The position numbers and the translations under genes are program-made. A stretch of DNA of 64,000 nucleotides. Origin: Rhodoferax sp. TH121 (GTDB taxonomy: Bacteria > Pseudomonadota > Gammaproteobacteria > Burkholderiales > Burkholderiaceae_C). Numbering within the stretch: position 1 is the stretch's first letter; every line of letters begins with the position of its first letter. This document shows positions 1-7,989 of the stretch, piece after piece. The notes under the pieces were generated by a model. The model was not told the DNA's origin. It ran no database searches and worked only from the letters and a program-made list of their open reading frames with translations. The DNA is taken from NCBI RefSeq assembly GCF_002251855.1, contig NZ_NOXW01000015.1, positions 1 to 64,000 of the forward strand, given 5' to 3'.

Positions 1-294
1 TATTCGACCAACAACAACACCTGGGATATCTGGATGGTGGCGCTGTTTGGCATCATTGGTTACATCTTTATCAAGCTGGGCACGGAACCTGCGCCACTGC
101 TCTTGGGCTTCATTCTGGGGCCGATGATGGAAGAGTACCTGCGCCGGGCGCTGCTGCTGTCCCGGGGGGACTGGAGTGTGTTCATCACCCGGCCGCTCTC
201 GGCTGGCTTGTTGGCCGCTGCCGTTCTGCTGCTCGTCATCGTGCTCATGCCTTCTATCAAGGCCAAGCGCGAAGAAGCATTTGTTGACGATTGA
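1..294 (+). CDS. tctA: Tripartite tricarboxylate transporter, large permease subunit (TctA type), 3' end only
   Basis: The reading frame is open from the first base, so the gene begins outside the window and only about 97 C-terminal residues are seen. They contain a hydrophobic stretch, the sequence LGTEPAPLLLGFILGPMMEE, typical of the TctA permease family, a second membrane segment and a short charged tail. TctA subunits form the large membrane part of secondary transporters for tricarboxylates and related acids fed by a periplasmic Bug/TctC receptor. A lone receptor of that family lies at 56734-57729. The internal ATG at 34 is not the true start. Confidence 0.85.
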   Translation, partial: YSTNNNTWDIWMVALFGIIGYIFIKLGTEPAPLLLGFILGPMMEEYLRRALLLSRGDWSVFITRPLSAGLLAAAVLLLVIVLMPSIKAKREEAFVDD

Positions 295-318
295 TTCTGT
301 TTTGAACTGGGCCTGGCG

Positions 319-1608
319 TTGAATTCACTTCCGGCACAACACGCCCAGCGCTTGTCGCTGCACAACGAGGTCCACGCCCGCCCACCAGAGCCTATGGGCT
401 TGCCCATGGCTTTGTCCCATGTGGTGATGGTGTGCAACGCGCAGCAGCGTGATGCCAGCCGGGCCCACATGGCTGCTCTGGCGCGCGACCACCATTTGCC
501 ACCACCCGATGCAGCGTCTATCCATATCCGCATGGACTTTGGCTTGTACCGGGTGCGCTGGGAACTGCACACCGAGTTTGTCACTTGGACTTTTATGCGC
601 CCGATAGCAGGGCAGGGCGGTACCGAGCGCGAACCTGAGCTGGCACTGGATGCGGTGCCTCACCATTGGTTTGCGGCGTTGCCGGGTGAATGCCTGGCCA
701 GCCTGCATCTGTGGGTGCTGCCCACGCAAGAAGTGAATACCGGCCCCTGGATTCGCCAAGTGTTGCACGAAGAAACGCTGGTGGCGTCTACCGTGGCCGA
801 CGGCTTTGGCGAGGTGTACACCGACTTTGCGGTGCATGCCGACGGCTTCTCGCGCATGGTGCTGCTGGCGGGTGGCATGACGCCGCGCCGCTTGGGCCGC
901 CTGGTGCAAAGCCTGCTGGAGATCGAAACCTACCGCATGGCAGCCCTGTTGGGATTGCCTGCAGCGCGCGAGGCGTCCACGGTACTGGCCAGTGCCGAGC
1001 GGGAGCTGGCCGAGCTGGCAGAGGCCATACGCTCCGCCACGCGTGACGATGAGCCGCAGCTGCTGGACCGCCTGACTCGTCTGGCGGGCCAGGTGGAAAG
1101 TCAACACGCGGCCACCCATTCGCGCTTTTCGGCGAGCGCAGCCTACTTTGAGCTGGTGGACAAGCGGATTGAAGACATTGCCGAGTCCCGTCTGGCGGGT
1201 ATGCAGACCATCCGCGAATTCATGGACCGCCGCCTTACGCCTGCACGCAGCACCTGTGCATGGTCTAGCCGGCGGCAGGACGCGTTGTCGCAACGTGTCT
1301 CGCGCATCAGCAACCTGCTGCGTACCCGGGTGGAAATTGAGCAGCAGCAAAGCAGCCAAGCCCTGTTGGCCACCATGAACAGTCGCCAGGGCATGCAGCT
1401 CAAGCTGCAGTCCACCGTGGAAGGCCTGTCGGTGGCGGCCATCACCTACTACATCGTGGGTCTGGCCAGTTATTTGGCCAAGGGCGCCCAGCACTGGGGT
1501 TGGCCCTGGAGTCCCGAAATGACGGCGGCAGCCGCCATTCCGGTGGTGGCGGGCAGCGTTTGGTGGTCTTTGCGCCGTCTGCACCACCGGGTGTTTCGGT
1601 CGTCATAG
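319..1608 (+). CDS. DUF3422 family membrane-anchored protein
   Basis: The protein has 429 residues. Its N-terminus (LHNEVHARPPEP near residue 14) is the hallmark of the DUF3422 family, common in proteobacteria and of unknown function. The middle is rich in charged and helical sequence, and the C-terminus (about residues 370-425) has one or two hydrophobic segments, suggesting a cytoplasmic protein anchored by its tail. The TTG start is chosen because the family motif begins a few residues later and no ATG lies in a suitable place. It follows the permease gene by 24 bases, so co-transcription is possible. Confidence 0.8.
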   Translation: MNSLPAQHAQRLSLHNEVHARPPEPMGLPMALSHVVMVCNAQQRDASRAHMAALARDHHLPPPDAASIHIRMDFGLYRVRWELHTEFVTWTFMRPIAGQGGTEREPELALDAVPHHWFAALPGECLASLHLWVLPTQEVNTGPWIRQVLHEETLVASTVADGFGEVYTDFAVHADGFSRMVLLAGGMTPRRLGRLVQSLLEIETYRMAALLGLPAAREASTVLASAERELAELAEAIRSATRDDEPQLLDRLTRLAGQVESQHAATHSRFSASAAYFELVDKRIEDIAESRLAGMQTIREFMDRRLTPARSTCAWSSRRQDALSQRVSRISNLLRTRVEIEQQQSSQALLATMNSRQGMQLKLQSTVEGLSVAAITYYIVGLASYLAKGAQHWGWPWSPEMTAAAAIPVVAGSVWWSLRRLHHRVFRSS

Positions 1609-1622
1609 CCAAAGTCAATGTG

Positions 1623-1669
1623 GTTGATTGGATCAATCAACCCAAAACATTGCGCAATCGCTCTAAGAT
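1623..1669 (+). promoter_or_regulatory. Inverted repeat and possible -10 box upstream of ahpC (candidate OxyR-type operator)
   Basis: GTTGATT at 1623-1629 and AATCAAC at 1635-1641 form a perfect 7-bp inverted repeat with a 5-base spacer. A TAAGAT box lies at 1664-1669, and the matching -35 position is poor, as expected for an activator-dependent promoter. Peroxide control by OxyR is usual for ahpC in betaproteobacteria; the link to this repeat is an inference. Confidence 0.4.
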
Positions 1670-1715
1670 TCACCCCGTTCACTTCACGAACAACCTATTT
1701 CTACAGGAAGTCACC

Positions 1716-2279
1716 ATGTCTTTGATCAACACGCAAATCCAAGCTTTCAAGAACGAAGCTTTCCACAACGGCAAGTTCGTCACCGTGTCCAACGAGTCCA
1801 TCAAGGGCAAGTGGAACGTGTTCATCTTCATGCCTGCCGCATTCACCTTCAACTGCCCTACCGAAGTGGAAGATGCAGCGGACAACTACGCTGAATTCCA
1901 AAAGGCCGGTGCTGAAGTGTTCATCGTGACCACCGACACCCACTTCGCCCACAAGGTGTGGCATGAAACTTCCCCCGCTGTGGGCAAGGCCAAGTTCCCC
2001 CTGATCGGCGACCCCACCCACGCCCTGACACGCGCTTTTGACGTGCATATCGACGAAGAAGGCCTGGCACTGCGCGGCACCTTCATCATCAACCCCGAAG
2101 GCGTCATCAAGACTGCCGAAGTGCACTCCAACGAAATCGCCCGTGATGTGAAAGAAACCGTGCGCAAGCTGAAGGCCGCCCAGTACACCGCCGCTAACCC
2201 CGGCCAAGTGTGCCCCGCCAAGTGGAACGAAGGCGCCAAGACCATCGCTCCTTCCATCGACCTGGTCGGCAAGATCTAA
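1716..2279 (+). CDS. ahpC: Alkyl hydroperoxide reductase peroxidase subunit AhpC
   Basis: A typical 2-Cys peroxiredoxin of 187 residues, the same length as E. coli AhpC. The peroxidatic cysteine is C47 in FTFNCPTE and the resolving cysteine is C166 in GQVCPAKW. It reduces hydrogen peroxide, organic hydroperoxides and peroxynitrite in the cytoplasm and is re-reduced by AhpF. The frame is open upstream, but the ATG at 1716 is supported by an AGGAAG ribosome site and by the family N-terminus (MSLINTQI). ahpF follows after a terminator and its own leader, so the two are neighbours but not necessarily one transcript. Confidence 0.97.
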   Translation: MSLINTQIQAFKNEAFHNGKFVTVSNESIKGKWNVFIFMPAAFTFNCPTEVEDAADNYAEFQKAGAEVFIVTTDTHFAHKVWHETSPAVGKAKFPLIGDPTHALTRAFDVHIDEEGLALRGTFIINPEGVIKTAEVHSNEIARDVKETVRKLKAAQYTAANPGQVCPAKWNEGAKTIAPSIDLVGKI

Positions 2280-2319
2280 ACCCCGGCATCTGTCGGTAGG
2301 GCGGCGCAAGCCGCCCACC

Positions 2320-2367
2320 AGCCGGACAGCGTCCCGCAGCGTGTGTTGTGGGCCGTCCGGCTTTTTT
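2320..2367 (+). terminator. Rho-independent terminator after ahpC
   Basis: AGCCGGAC at 2320-2327 pairs with GTCCGGCT at 2355-2362, followed by a run of T. The loop is long and can form an inner stem. Confidence 0.75.
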
Positions 2368-2371
2368 ATGC

Positions 2372-2430
2372 CCAAATTGGGCTCTGGACCCCGTGTAGTC
2401 TGCGCAAGCAGCTACTGAATAGATAGCAAA
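2372..2430 (+). repeat. Dispersed ~60-bp repeat, copy 1
   Basis: Contains TGCGCAAGCAGCTA followed by GATAGCAAA, the core shared with nine other copies. It ends a few bases before the ribosome site of ahpF. Confidence 0.8.
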
Positions 2431-2442
2431 AAAGGAATCACC

Positions 2443-3999
2443 ATGCTCGACGACACCCTCAAATCCCAACTCGGCGCTTACCTGGAGCGCGTCACGCTGC
2501 CGATCGAGATGGTGGCGTCCTTGGGTGATGACGACAACTCCGCGCAGATGCGCGAGCTGCTGCAAACCATCCAGAGTTTGCGCAGCGACAAGATCACTGT
2601 GGCATTCGACGGCACTGATGCGCGCAAGCCATCTTTCAGCCTCAAGCGCGCTGGCACGGACACTTCGCTGCGCTTTGCCGGTTTGCCCCTGGGCCACGAA
2701 TTCACCTCGCTGGTGCTGGCCCTGCTGTGGAGCGGCGGCCACCCGCCCAAGGTCGAGCAAGACGTGATCGACCAGATTAAGGGCCTGGACGGCGACTTCA
2801 ACTTCGAGGTTTACATGTCCCTCACCTGCCACAACTGCCCGGACGTGGTGCAGGCCTTGAGCCTCATGGCTATCTTGAACCCCAAGGTCAAAACAACCGT
2901 CATCGAAGGCGGCGCTTTCCAGGACGAAATCAACGCCCGCGAAATCATGGCGGTGCCCAGCGTCTACCTGAATGGCGCATTGTTTGGCAACGGCCGCATG
3001 CTGGTGGAAGAAATTGTGGCCAAGCTCGACACCGGCGCCGCCGACAAAGACGCCGCCAAGTTGAGTGCCAAAGACCCGTTTGACGTGCTCATCGTTGGTG
3101 GTGGCCCTGCAGGCGCCGCCGCTGCGGTGTACGCGGCCCGCAAAGGCATCCGCGTGGGTGTGGCGGCCGAGCGCTTTGGTGGCCAGACCAACGACACCAT
3201 GGCTATTGAGAACTACCCCTCGGTGCAAGAGACCGATGGCCCCAAGTTCGCAGCCGCCCTGGAAGCCCAGACCCGCTCGTACGGCGTGGACATCATGAAC
3301 CTGCAGCGCGCCGACAAAATCGTGCCCGCCGCAGAGGCCGGTGGCTTGACCGAAGTGGTGCTGGCCAACGGCGGCACGCTCAAGGCCAAGACGGTCATCT
3401 TGTCCACCGGCGCGCGCTGGCGCAATGTGAACGTACCTGGAGAGGCCGAGTACAAAAACAAAGGCGTGGCCTACTGCCCGCACTGCGACGGCCCCTTGTT
3501 CAAAGGCAAAGACGTGGCGGTGATTGGCGGGGGCAACTCCGGCATCGAAGCCGCTATCGATCTGGCCGGTGTGGTGAAGTATGTGACCGTGATTGAGTTT
3601 GCCGACCAACTGAAGGCCGACGCCGTGCTGGTCAAAAAGCTGCACAGCCTGCCTAACGTGACCGTGCACACGAACGCCCAAACCACCGAGATCACCGGTG
3701 CCGACGGCAAGGTGAACGGCCTGAAATACAAAGACCGCGCTACCGGCGTAGAGCACCACATTGCGCTGGAAGGCGTGTTCGTGCAAATCGGCCTAGTGCC
3801 CAACACCGAGTTCCTGAAGGGCGTGGTGGACCTGAGTAAGTTCGGCGAAATCGTGGTGGACGCCAAAGGCCACACCAACGTGCCCGGCGTGTTTGCCGCA
3901 GGCGACTGCACCACCGTGCCCTACAAGCAAATCGTGATTGCAGCCAGCGAAGGCTCCAAGGCCGCGCTGAGCGCGTTTGACCACTTGATCCGGCACTGA
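2443..3999 (+). CDS. ahpF: Alkyl hydroperoxide reductase flavoprotein subunit AhpF
   Basis: A full-length AhpF of 518 residues. The N-terminal tandem thioredoxin-fold domain carries a CxxC pair (C129/C132). An FAD-binding GGGPAG motif lies near residue 219, and the thioredoxin-reductase-like core has the active CPHC pair (C345/C348) followed by the NADH-binding GGGNSG motif. Cysteine positions equal those of the E. coli enzyme. It passes electrons from NADH through FAD to its N-terminal domain and on to AhpC. The start ATG follows AAAGGA. Confidence 0.97.
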   Translation: MLDDTLKSQLGAYLERVTLPIEMVASLGDDDNSAQMRELLQTIQSLRSDKITVAFDGTDARKPSFSLKRAGTDTSLRFAGLPLGHEFTSLVLALLWSGGHPPKVEQDVIDQIKGLDGDFNFEVYMSLTCHNCPDVVQALSLMAILNPKVKTTVIEGGAFQDEINAREIMAVPSVYLNGALFGNGRMLVEEIVAKLDTGAADKDAAKLSAKDPFDVLIVGGGPAGAAAAVYAARKGIRVGVAAERFGGQTNDTMAIENYPSVQETDGPKFAAALEAQTRSYGVDIMNLQRADKIVPAAEAGGLTEVVLANGGTLKAKTVILSTGARWRNVNVPGEAEYKNKGVAYCPHCDGPLFKGKDVAVIGGGNSGIEAAIDLAGVVKYVTVIEFADQLKADAVLVKKLHSLPNVTVHTNAQTTEITGADGKVNGLKYKDRATGVEHHIALEGVFVQIGLVPNTEFLKGVVDLSKFGEIVVDAKGHTNVPGVFAAGDCTTVPYKQIVIAASEGSKAALSAFDHLIRH

Positions 4000-4025
4000 G
4001 CTTTCTGAGCTGCCGTTTCCAAGTA

Positions 4026-4050
4026 AAAGAGGGCTGTGGCCCTCTTTTTT
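4026..4050 (+). terminator. Rho-independent terminator after ahpF
   Basis: AGAGGGC and GCCCTCT form a tight stem with a 4-base loop, followed by six T. Confidence 0.85.
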
Positions 4051-4083
4051 ATTGCGCAAGCAGCTATAAATTTGATAGTGCTT
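4051..4083 (+). repeat. Dispersed ~60-bp repeat, copy 2 (partial)
   Basis: Contains TGCGCAAGCAGCTAT and TTTGATAG. Only the core half is present, between the ahpF terminator and the intI stop codon. Confidence 0.7.
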
Positions 4084-4085
4084 GG

Positions 4086-5114
4086 CTAGTGCGCCGGCAG
4101 CAAGGTGTCCAGCGGGCTGGCCGTGCCTCCCGCAGCTACTTTGAGCACGTGGGTGTAAATCATGGTGGTGGACACATCGCTGTGGCCTAGCAGCTCTTGC
4201 ACGGTGCGGATGTCGGTGCCCGCCTGGAGCAGGTGCGTGGCGAAGGAATGGCGCAAGGTGTGCACTGTTGCATGTTTGGCGATGCCTGAATGCATCAATG
4301 CAGCTTTTAGCCTGTTACCCAAACGCTCATCAAAAAGGTGATGTCGTCGCTCGACACCTGTACGCGGGTCTATGGATAGTTTGTCTGACGGGAAAACCCA
4401 ATGCCAAGCCCAAGACTCACCAGCCCGTGGGTACTTTGCTTCCAAAGCATGGGGCATGAAAACGCCGCTTCGCTGCGATGCACGATCTGTTGACCACAGG
4501 GCGCGCGATTTTGCCAATTGATCGCGTAGGCTGCGTACCAAACTGTGCGGCAACATCACCACTCTGTCTTTATCACCCTTGCCACTGCGCACCACAATGG
4601 CGTGGCGATCAAAGTCCAAGTCTTTCACACGCAGGTTCAGGCCTTCGGCAAGGCGCATGCCAGTGCCATACAAGAGGCGTGCTAAAACGCCTTCTGCGCC
4701 CTCGATCAATGCCAACACAGATTGCACTTCAGCCACAGTGAGCACCACAGGAATCCGCTTGCGCTCAGGCGGACGACCAATCGACTGCAGCCAAGGCAAG
4801 TCTTGGCCCAACACTTCCTTGTACAAAAAAAGAATGGCGTTGAGCGCTTGACGGTGTGTGGCGGGTGACACCTGCCGCTCAGCTGCCAACATGGTCAAAA
4901 ATGCCTCCACTTCCGCTTGACCCATAGTCCGCGGATGGCGCATCTCACCATTGCGACCATGCCAGCGCACAAAAAAGCGCGCCCAATAGACATAAGCTTT
5001 TTCGGTTTGCAAGCTATAGTGAAGATAACGAATCCGCTCGCGCAGTTGATCCAGAAGGCGCGTGGACTGGAGTGCAGGTGCACCGACTTTGGGGTCTTTG
5101 TTATACCTGTTCAT
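4086..5114 (-). CDS. intI: Integron integrase (IntI, tyrosine recombinase)
   Basis: The 342-residue protein is visibly close to IntI1 along its length. It begins the conserved part with [20 protein letters not shown]. All catalytic residues of tyrosine recombinases are present: R154 (GTGMR), K179 (RSGKG), H285 and R288 (HTLRHSF), H311 (LLGHSD) and Y320 (MIYTHV), each 8 positions beyond the IntI1 numbering. The extra segment at about 222-262 ([10 protein letters not shown]...RRHHLFDE) is the patch that separates integron integrases from XerC/XerD. IntI recombines single-stranded attC hairpins with attI. The gene points away from the cassette array, as in all integrons. The ATG lies inside a LexA-type box and lacks a clear ribosome site. 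Confidence 0.97.
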   Translation of the reverse strand: MNRYNKDPKVGAPALQSTRLLDQLRERIRYLHYSLQTEKAYVYWARFFVRWHGRNGEMRHPRTMGQAEVEAFLTMLAAERQVSPATHRQALNAILFLYKEVLGQDLPWLQSIGRPPERKRIPVVLTVAEVQSVLALIEGAEGVLARLLYGTGMRLAEGLNLRVKDLDFDRHAIVVRSGKGDKDRVVMLPHSLVRSLRDQLAKSRALWSTDRASQRSGVFMPHALEAKYPRAGESWAWHWVFPSDKLSIDPRTGVERRHHLFDERLGNRLKAALMHSGIAKHATVHTLRHSFATHLLQAGTDIRTVQELLGHSDVSTTMIYTHVLKVAAGGTASPLDTLLPAH

Positions 5115-5122
5115 TTATACAG
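5107..5122 (-). promoter_or_regulatory. LexA (SOS) box overlapping the intI start codon
   Basis: On the minus strand the sequence is CTGTATAAATGAACAG, a CTG-N10-CAG box preceded by TA and very near the proteobacterial LexA consensus. The ATG of intI lies inside it. LexA control of integrases is known in other integrons; bound LexA here would block expression until SOS induction. Confidence 0.75.
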
Positions 5123-5235
5123 TATATTTTTCTAACCCTATGTTTGCAAATGATTTTTCGCCCTCGTTTGACCCATGTTATTTCGTGCAGTGCCGTGGTA
5201 TCCGGCAAATTCACGGGATATATCAATAGTTAAAT
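5123..5235 (+). other. attI-like region and first cassette junction
   Basis: The stretch between intI and the first cassette gene is AT-rich and codes for nothing. It ends in GTTAAAT at 5229-5235, a perfect fit to the GTTRRRY recombination core. Insertion of cassettes is expected between G5229 and T5230. A TTGACC hexamer at 5168-5173 could be part of a cassette promoter, but no convincing -10 box follows it. Confidence 0.65.
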
Positions 5236-5248
5236 TTGGAAAGTACGA

Positions 5249-5713
5249 ATGGATGAGCGAGATCGGAAAGCGCTGGAAGATATTGAAAAGTTTGGTTGCC
5301 ACGTTCTGAATGTTATGGAGGGTGAAGAGCAGCCATGCTTTTCATATTCCATTGGCATAGAAAAAACGCTAAACCAACCTGAATTAATAATAGTTGGGCT
5401 AAAGCGCGAACTTTCACACTCCATAATAAATAACTATCGCCAAAGGTTAGCAGCCGGTGAGGTTTTTATTTCTGGGGCGTTTTATTCGGACTTCATAGAA
5501 GGGTTTGACGTTACGTTCATTGAAATGGACAAAAAGCATTACAAGGAATACCTTGGCTGGGGGCTTTGGCTTTACTCGGGTAATAACTTTAAAACTTACC
5601 AACTAATTTGGCCTACCACGGCTGGCATTTGGCCGTGGAGCGAAAACAAATCAGAATATTATGTTTGGGCGCAGCCAATTCTCAATTCATCGGGTGTGCT
5701 TGAAAAAATTTAA
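5249..5713 (+). CDS. Cassette gene 1: DUF4262-like protein
   Basis: This 154-residue protein has the layout of DUF4262 proteins: an N-terminal CHVLNVMEGEEQPCFSYSIG segment, then NQPELIIVGL, and aromatic-rich sequence towards the end. The family is widespread in bacteria, often on mobile DNA, with unknown function. The gene is clearly AT-rich compared with its neighbours. Its stop codon falls within the 5' core of the next attC site, a normal arrangement for integron cassettes. It is the cassette nearest attI, so it should be the most recently inserted and best expressed. The family call is from memory of its motifs. Confidence 0.8.
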   Translation: MDERDRKALEDIEKFGCHVLNVMEGEEQPCFSYSIGIEKTLNQPELIIVGLKRELSHSIINNYRQRLAAGEVFISGAFYSDFIEGFDVTFIEMDKKHYKEYLGWGLWLYSGNNFKTYQLIWPTTAGIWPWSENKSEYYVWAQPILNSSGVLEKI

Positions 5714-5840
5714 CAAGGCGCTCCAGCACCGCACACTTCGTGTGCTCGACAGTTCGTAAGCCGCTTTTTTGTGGTTTTGCTGCGCAAAAGTTTTCCACAA
5801 AAAAACAACTTACGAACTGCGGCTGAGCTGAACGTTAAAG
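5708..5840 (+). other. attC site 1
   Basis: Begins with ATTTAAC (RYYYAAC) and ends with GTTAAAG (GTTRRRY except the last base). Between them, CAGTTCGTAAG pairs perfectly with CTTACGAACTG, and an inner TTTTTGTGG/CCACAAAAA stem extends the hairpin. Length 133 bases. Confidence 0.85.
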
Positions 5841-5843
5841 CTC

Positions 5844-6284
5844 ATGACACCTGCCCAAGCTGCTCCTGACCTCGAACAACGCCTGCTCGTTCTGGGGTTT
5901 GATTTCAGTCGTCCCAGCCTACAGCTTGCCTTGAAGGCATTTCGGGAGCACTTGTCTGTCTCCGTGGACGGTGTGTCGGACTACGTGATGGTAGAAGTTG
6001 GAACGAACGACTTTGAGTTTCAGTCAATTCGTCCGGCGCTCACCATCGATCTCACTCGCCAATTTGGTCATTTTGAAAACGGCGAGTTTTCGCACTACGA
6101 GCAATTGCACCTAACGCTCTATGCCCCGGTCAAACCAGAATTTGAAGACTTGCAGATGTCAGAATTTTGCGACGACGGTGAGGAGCGCGGCACTTTCTTC
6201 GATGCCGTTGAGGCCAACCGAGCCATCGTCGCCGCAGGCAACATTGAATTTGCTGCATGCCTCCTCAAGCAGTGGGATGTGTGA
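5844..6284 (+). CDS. Cassette gene 2: unknown protein
   Basis: The 146-residue acidic soluble protein is not recognised. It has no signal peptide or membrane segment, and its last part (FFDAVEANRAIVAAGNIEFA) looks helical. The ATG lies only three bases after the core of attC site 1, so there is no room for a ribosome site inside the cassette; any such site must come from the attC region. The TGA is followed after six bases by the next attC. Position between two attC sites supports a real cassette gene. Confidence 0.75.
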   Translation: MTPAQAAPDLEQRLLVLGFDFSRPSLQLALKAFREHLSVSVDGVSDYVMVEVGTNDFEFQSIRPALTIDLTRQFGHFENGEFSHYEQLHLTLYAPVKPEFEDLQMSEFCDDGEERGTFFDAVEANRAIVAAGNIEFAACLLKQWDV

Positions 6285-6290
6285 AATGAG

Positions 6291-6377
6291 CTTTAACATG
6301 TCTGCCCACACGGACACACTGCTGCAGGTTGCCGCTATGCGGCGCTTGCTGCGTGCCGGTAGCCTCCAACGTTATGC
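6291..6377 (+). other. attC site 2
   Basis: Starts with CTTTAAC (one mismatch to RYYYAAC) and ends with GTTATGC, a common cassette core end. The inner part can fold as GTTGCCGC/GCGGCGC around a short loop. Length 87 bases. The outer arms pair weakly. Confidence 0.7.
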
Positions 6378-6380
6378 GCC

Positions 6381-6782
6381 ATGACAACTCCGAGCGAATT
6401 CGAGTTTGAGGGGCTGCGAATGCATGCCGCAGTAGACGCGACCGGCGCAAGCCTATTCGTATCGATTGCCAGCGGCTTTGCAGAGTTTGAAGTCAAGGTT
6501 CCGCTTGCAGAGAAAGATTTGCAGGTATTGCAAGCCGACTCAGAGCGTTCTGCATTTCTTCAAGCTGCACTGCATCATCCGTTCCAGCTTCGAGAAACCG
6601 CACTTTCTGAAATTGAGCAGCGAAGATACCTAGACATCATTCTTCACTCCCCAGTCGCAGACGTCGAAGCATTCTTGACCACCCTCGACCACGGCTTGGC
6701 AAATGGAGCCATTTCTAACATGCTGAGAATTACACGAGGCCGGAATCAACAAGCCATGCGCAGCGGGGCGTGGTTCGCATGA
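6381..6782 (+). CDS. Cassette gene 3: unknown protein
   Basis: A 133-residue soluble protein of unknown family, with predicted strands at the N-terminus (RMHAAVDATGASLFVSIAS) and helical sequence after residue 70. No signal peptide or membrane segment. The ATG lies three bases after the GTTATGC core of attC site 2, as for cassette gene 2. A 28-base gap separates the stop codon from the next attC. Assigned as a gene because it fills the space between two attC sites. Confidence 0.7.
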   Translation: MTTPSEFEFEGLRMHAAVDATGASLFVSIASGFAEFEVKVPLAEKDLQVLQADSERSAFLQAALHHPFQLRETALSEIEQRRYLDIILHSPVADVEAFLTTLDHGLANGAISNMLRITRGRNQQAMRSGAWFA

Positions 6783-6810
6783 GGCCAAGCATGGGCAAGG
6801 TGGCTTTCGT

Positions 6811-6879
6811 GCATAACCGTTCATTGCAGCCGACCTGCGCCAGCTTCGCTGGCTGGTCGGCTGAATTCAAACGGTAGGG
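6811..6879 (+). other. attC site 3 with altered 3' core
   Basis: A short, class-1-like attC of about 69 bases: CAGCCGACC pairs with GGTCGGCTG around GCCAGC/GCTGGC. The 5' end is GCATAAC. The 3' core reads GGTAGGG where GTTAGGG is expected, so the recombination triplet GTT is mutated and the site may be weak or inactive. Confidence 0.8.
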
Positions 6880-6928
6880 CTCATATCCATGATCTTCTGC
6901 CTATGATCAGGTCAGCCTTGGAGAAGCC

Positions 6929-7330
6929 ATGAGTTGGGACGTTTCGATTTGCAGATTTGGTCGACAGTACGAGACGATGGAAGAGATTCCGAACGACGAA
7001 CGCTGCTATCCGCTAGGCACAAGAGTCGAGATACACGCCGCCATCTCACGGTCGTTTCCAGGCACCGACTGGTCAGACCCAGCATGGGGCGTTTGGGAGT
7101 CCCCGTTCGGATCAATTGAGTTCAGCATCGGAAATGACGATCCTGTTGAAGGTGTAATGCTGCACGTTAGAGCAAACGAAGCTGTAGTTCACCCGATCAT
7201 CGAACTCTGCCTGGACCAAGAGTGGCAAGCATTCGACATGTCGAACGGAACGTTCCTTGAGAAGTCTGCAGTTCCTGAGGCTGGACTTCGAGGTTGGCAC
7301 GAGTTCAAAACGCGAGTACTGCGCCAATGA
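6929..7330 (+). CDS. Cassette gene 4: unknown protein
   Basis: This 133-residue protein begins MSWDVSICRFG and contains YPLGTRVEIHAAISRSFPG, then a strand-rich segment with many acidic residues. I recall similar short MSWDVS proteins in integron arrays and near toxin/immunity loci, but no function can be assigned. A GGAGAAG stretch about 12 bases before the ATG may serve as a ribosome site. The stop codon is directly followed by the next attC. Confidence in the gene is good; the function is unknown. Confidence 0.75.
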   Translation: MSWDVSICRFGRQYETMEEIPNDERCYPLGTRVEIHAAISRSFPGTDWSDPAWGVWESPFGSIEFSIGNDDPVEGVMLHVRANEAVVHPIIELCLDQEWQAFDMSNGTFLEKSAVPEAGLRGWHEFKTRVLRQ

Positions 7331-7331
7331 G

Positions 7332-7457
7332 GCCTAACCCCTCGGTCGAGGTTAGGCCCAACGGCGAGGCAGGCCAGCAGCCTCGAGGTTGTGCTTATCA
7401 TCCTTCCGGCGGCTGGGCAGCCTCGCCGTCGGCCCCGCCTCACCTCGAACGTTAGGC
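7332..7457 (+). other. attC site 4
   Basis: Perfect cores at both ends, GCCTAAC at 7332-7338 and GTTAGGC at 7451-7457. The arms CAACGGCGAGGC and GCCTCGCCGTCG form a long hairpin. A second GTTAGGC at 7351-7357 makes an additional small palindrome at the 5' end, as if a piece of another core had been captured. Confidence 0.9.
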
Positions 7458-7476
7458 GTCACAAGGAGAATCCCTT

Positions 7477-7989
7477 TTGGTTCGCATTGCAATTGCAACT
7501 TCGATGCTTTGGCTGCTGGCCAGTTGCGCGAGCTCGCACTTTGATGTCGGGGGAACAGAGACCGTTCTCCCGCTGAGCCGCGCTTGGGTTGACGGGCGGC
7601 AAGTTGAATACATCACAACCGACATCTCGGATGCGGCGATGGCGCGTGCAGCTGGCGTGAACTATGCACCGCGACTACGCGATGCAATTGCTTCTCGGCC
7701 CTCCGTCCTTGAGCGTGTGTACAAGTTTTCTGGGGGAGAGCAGATCAGCATTTTTCAATCAGCTCCCCGCCCTGTAGGCGCCGGTAACACGGATCAGGCC
7801 TATAGCCCGCTCTGGCGTCTCGTCATGGTCACGCGCAGGGCATCCGGTATCGGTCCCGAACTCAAGTCTGAAGAAGAGCTCCTATCCGCGCAGGAGAAGG
7901 GCCTTGTCTCCCTCGAAGTTACCGACATCGTCGTCAACTGCCCGGTCACAAGGGCGGTTGGTGGCGGTAGCCTGCAAGGCGTACGGTGA
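7477..7989 (+). CDS. Cassette gene 5a: small lipoprotein of unknown function
   Basis: A 170-residue protein with a lipoprotein signal: MVRIAIATSMLWLLASC with the lipobox LASC, so C17 would be lipidated. The mature part includes VEYITTDISDAAM, a GGEQISIFQSAP segment and a final EVTDIVVNCPVTR; I associate this with a family listed as DUF7482, but not firmly. The TTG start is supported by AAGGAG eight bases upstream, directly after the attC core. The end overlaps the next gene by four bases, so this cassette appears to carry two genes. Confidence 0.75.
   Translation: MVRIAIATSMLWLLASCASSHFDVGGTETVLPLSRAWVDGRQVEYITTDISDAAMARAAGVNYAPRLRDAIASRPSVLERVYKFSGGEQISIFQSAPRPVGAGNTDQAYSPLWRLVMVTRRASGIGPELKSEEELLSAQEKGLVSLEVTDIVVNCPVTRAVGGGSLQGVR

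Noticed and set aside
325..1587. Long antisense frame (420 codons) under the DUF3422 gene, and similar ones at 2194-3786 (minus) and 20852-22612 (plus)
   Set aside because: Such frames are by-products of high GC and codon bias opposite real genes. Their products are low-complexity, rich in His/Gln/Gly, and lack ribosome sites and domains.
4086..5114. Integrase read as a XerC/XerD-type or phage recombinase
   Set aside because: The protein carries the integron-specific patch (about residues 222-262) and close similarity to IntI1, and attC sites lie directly beside it.
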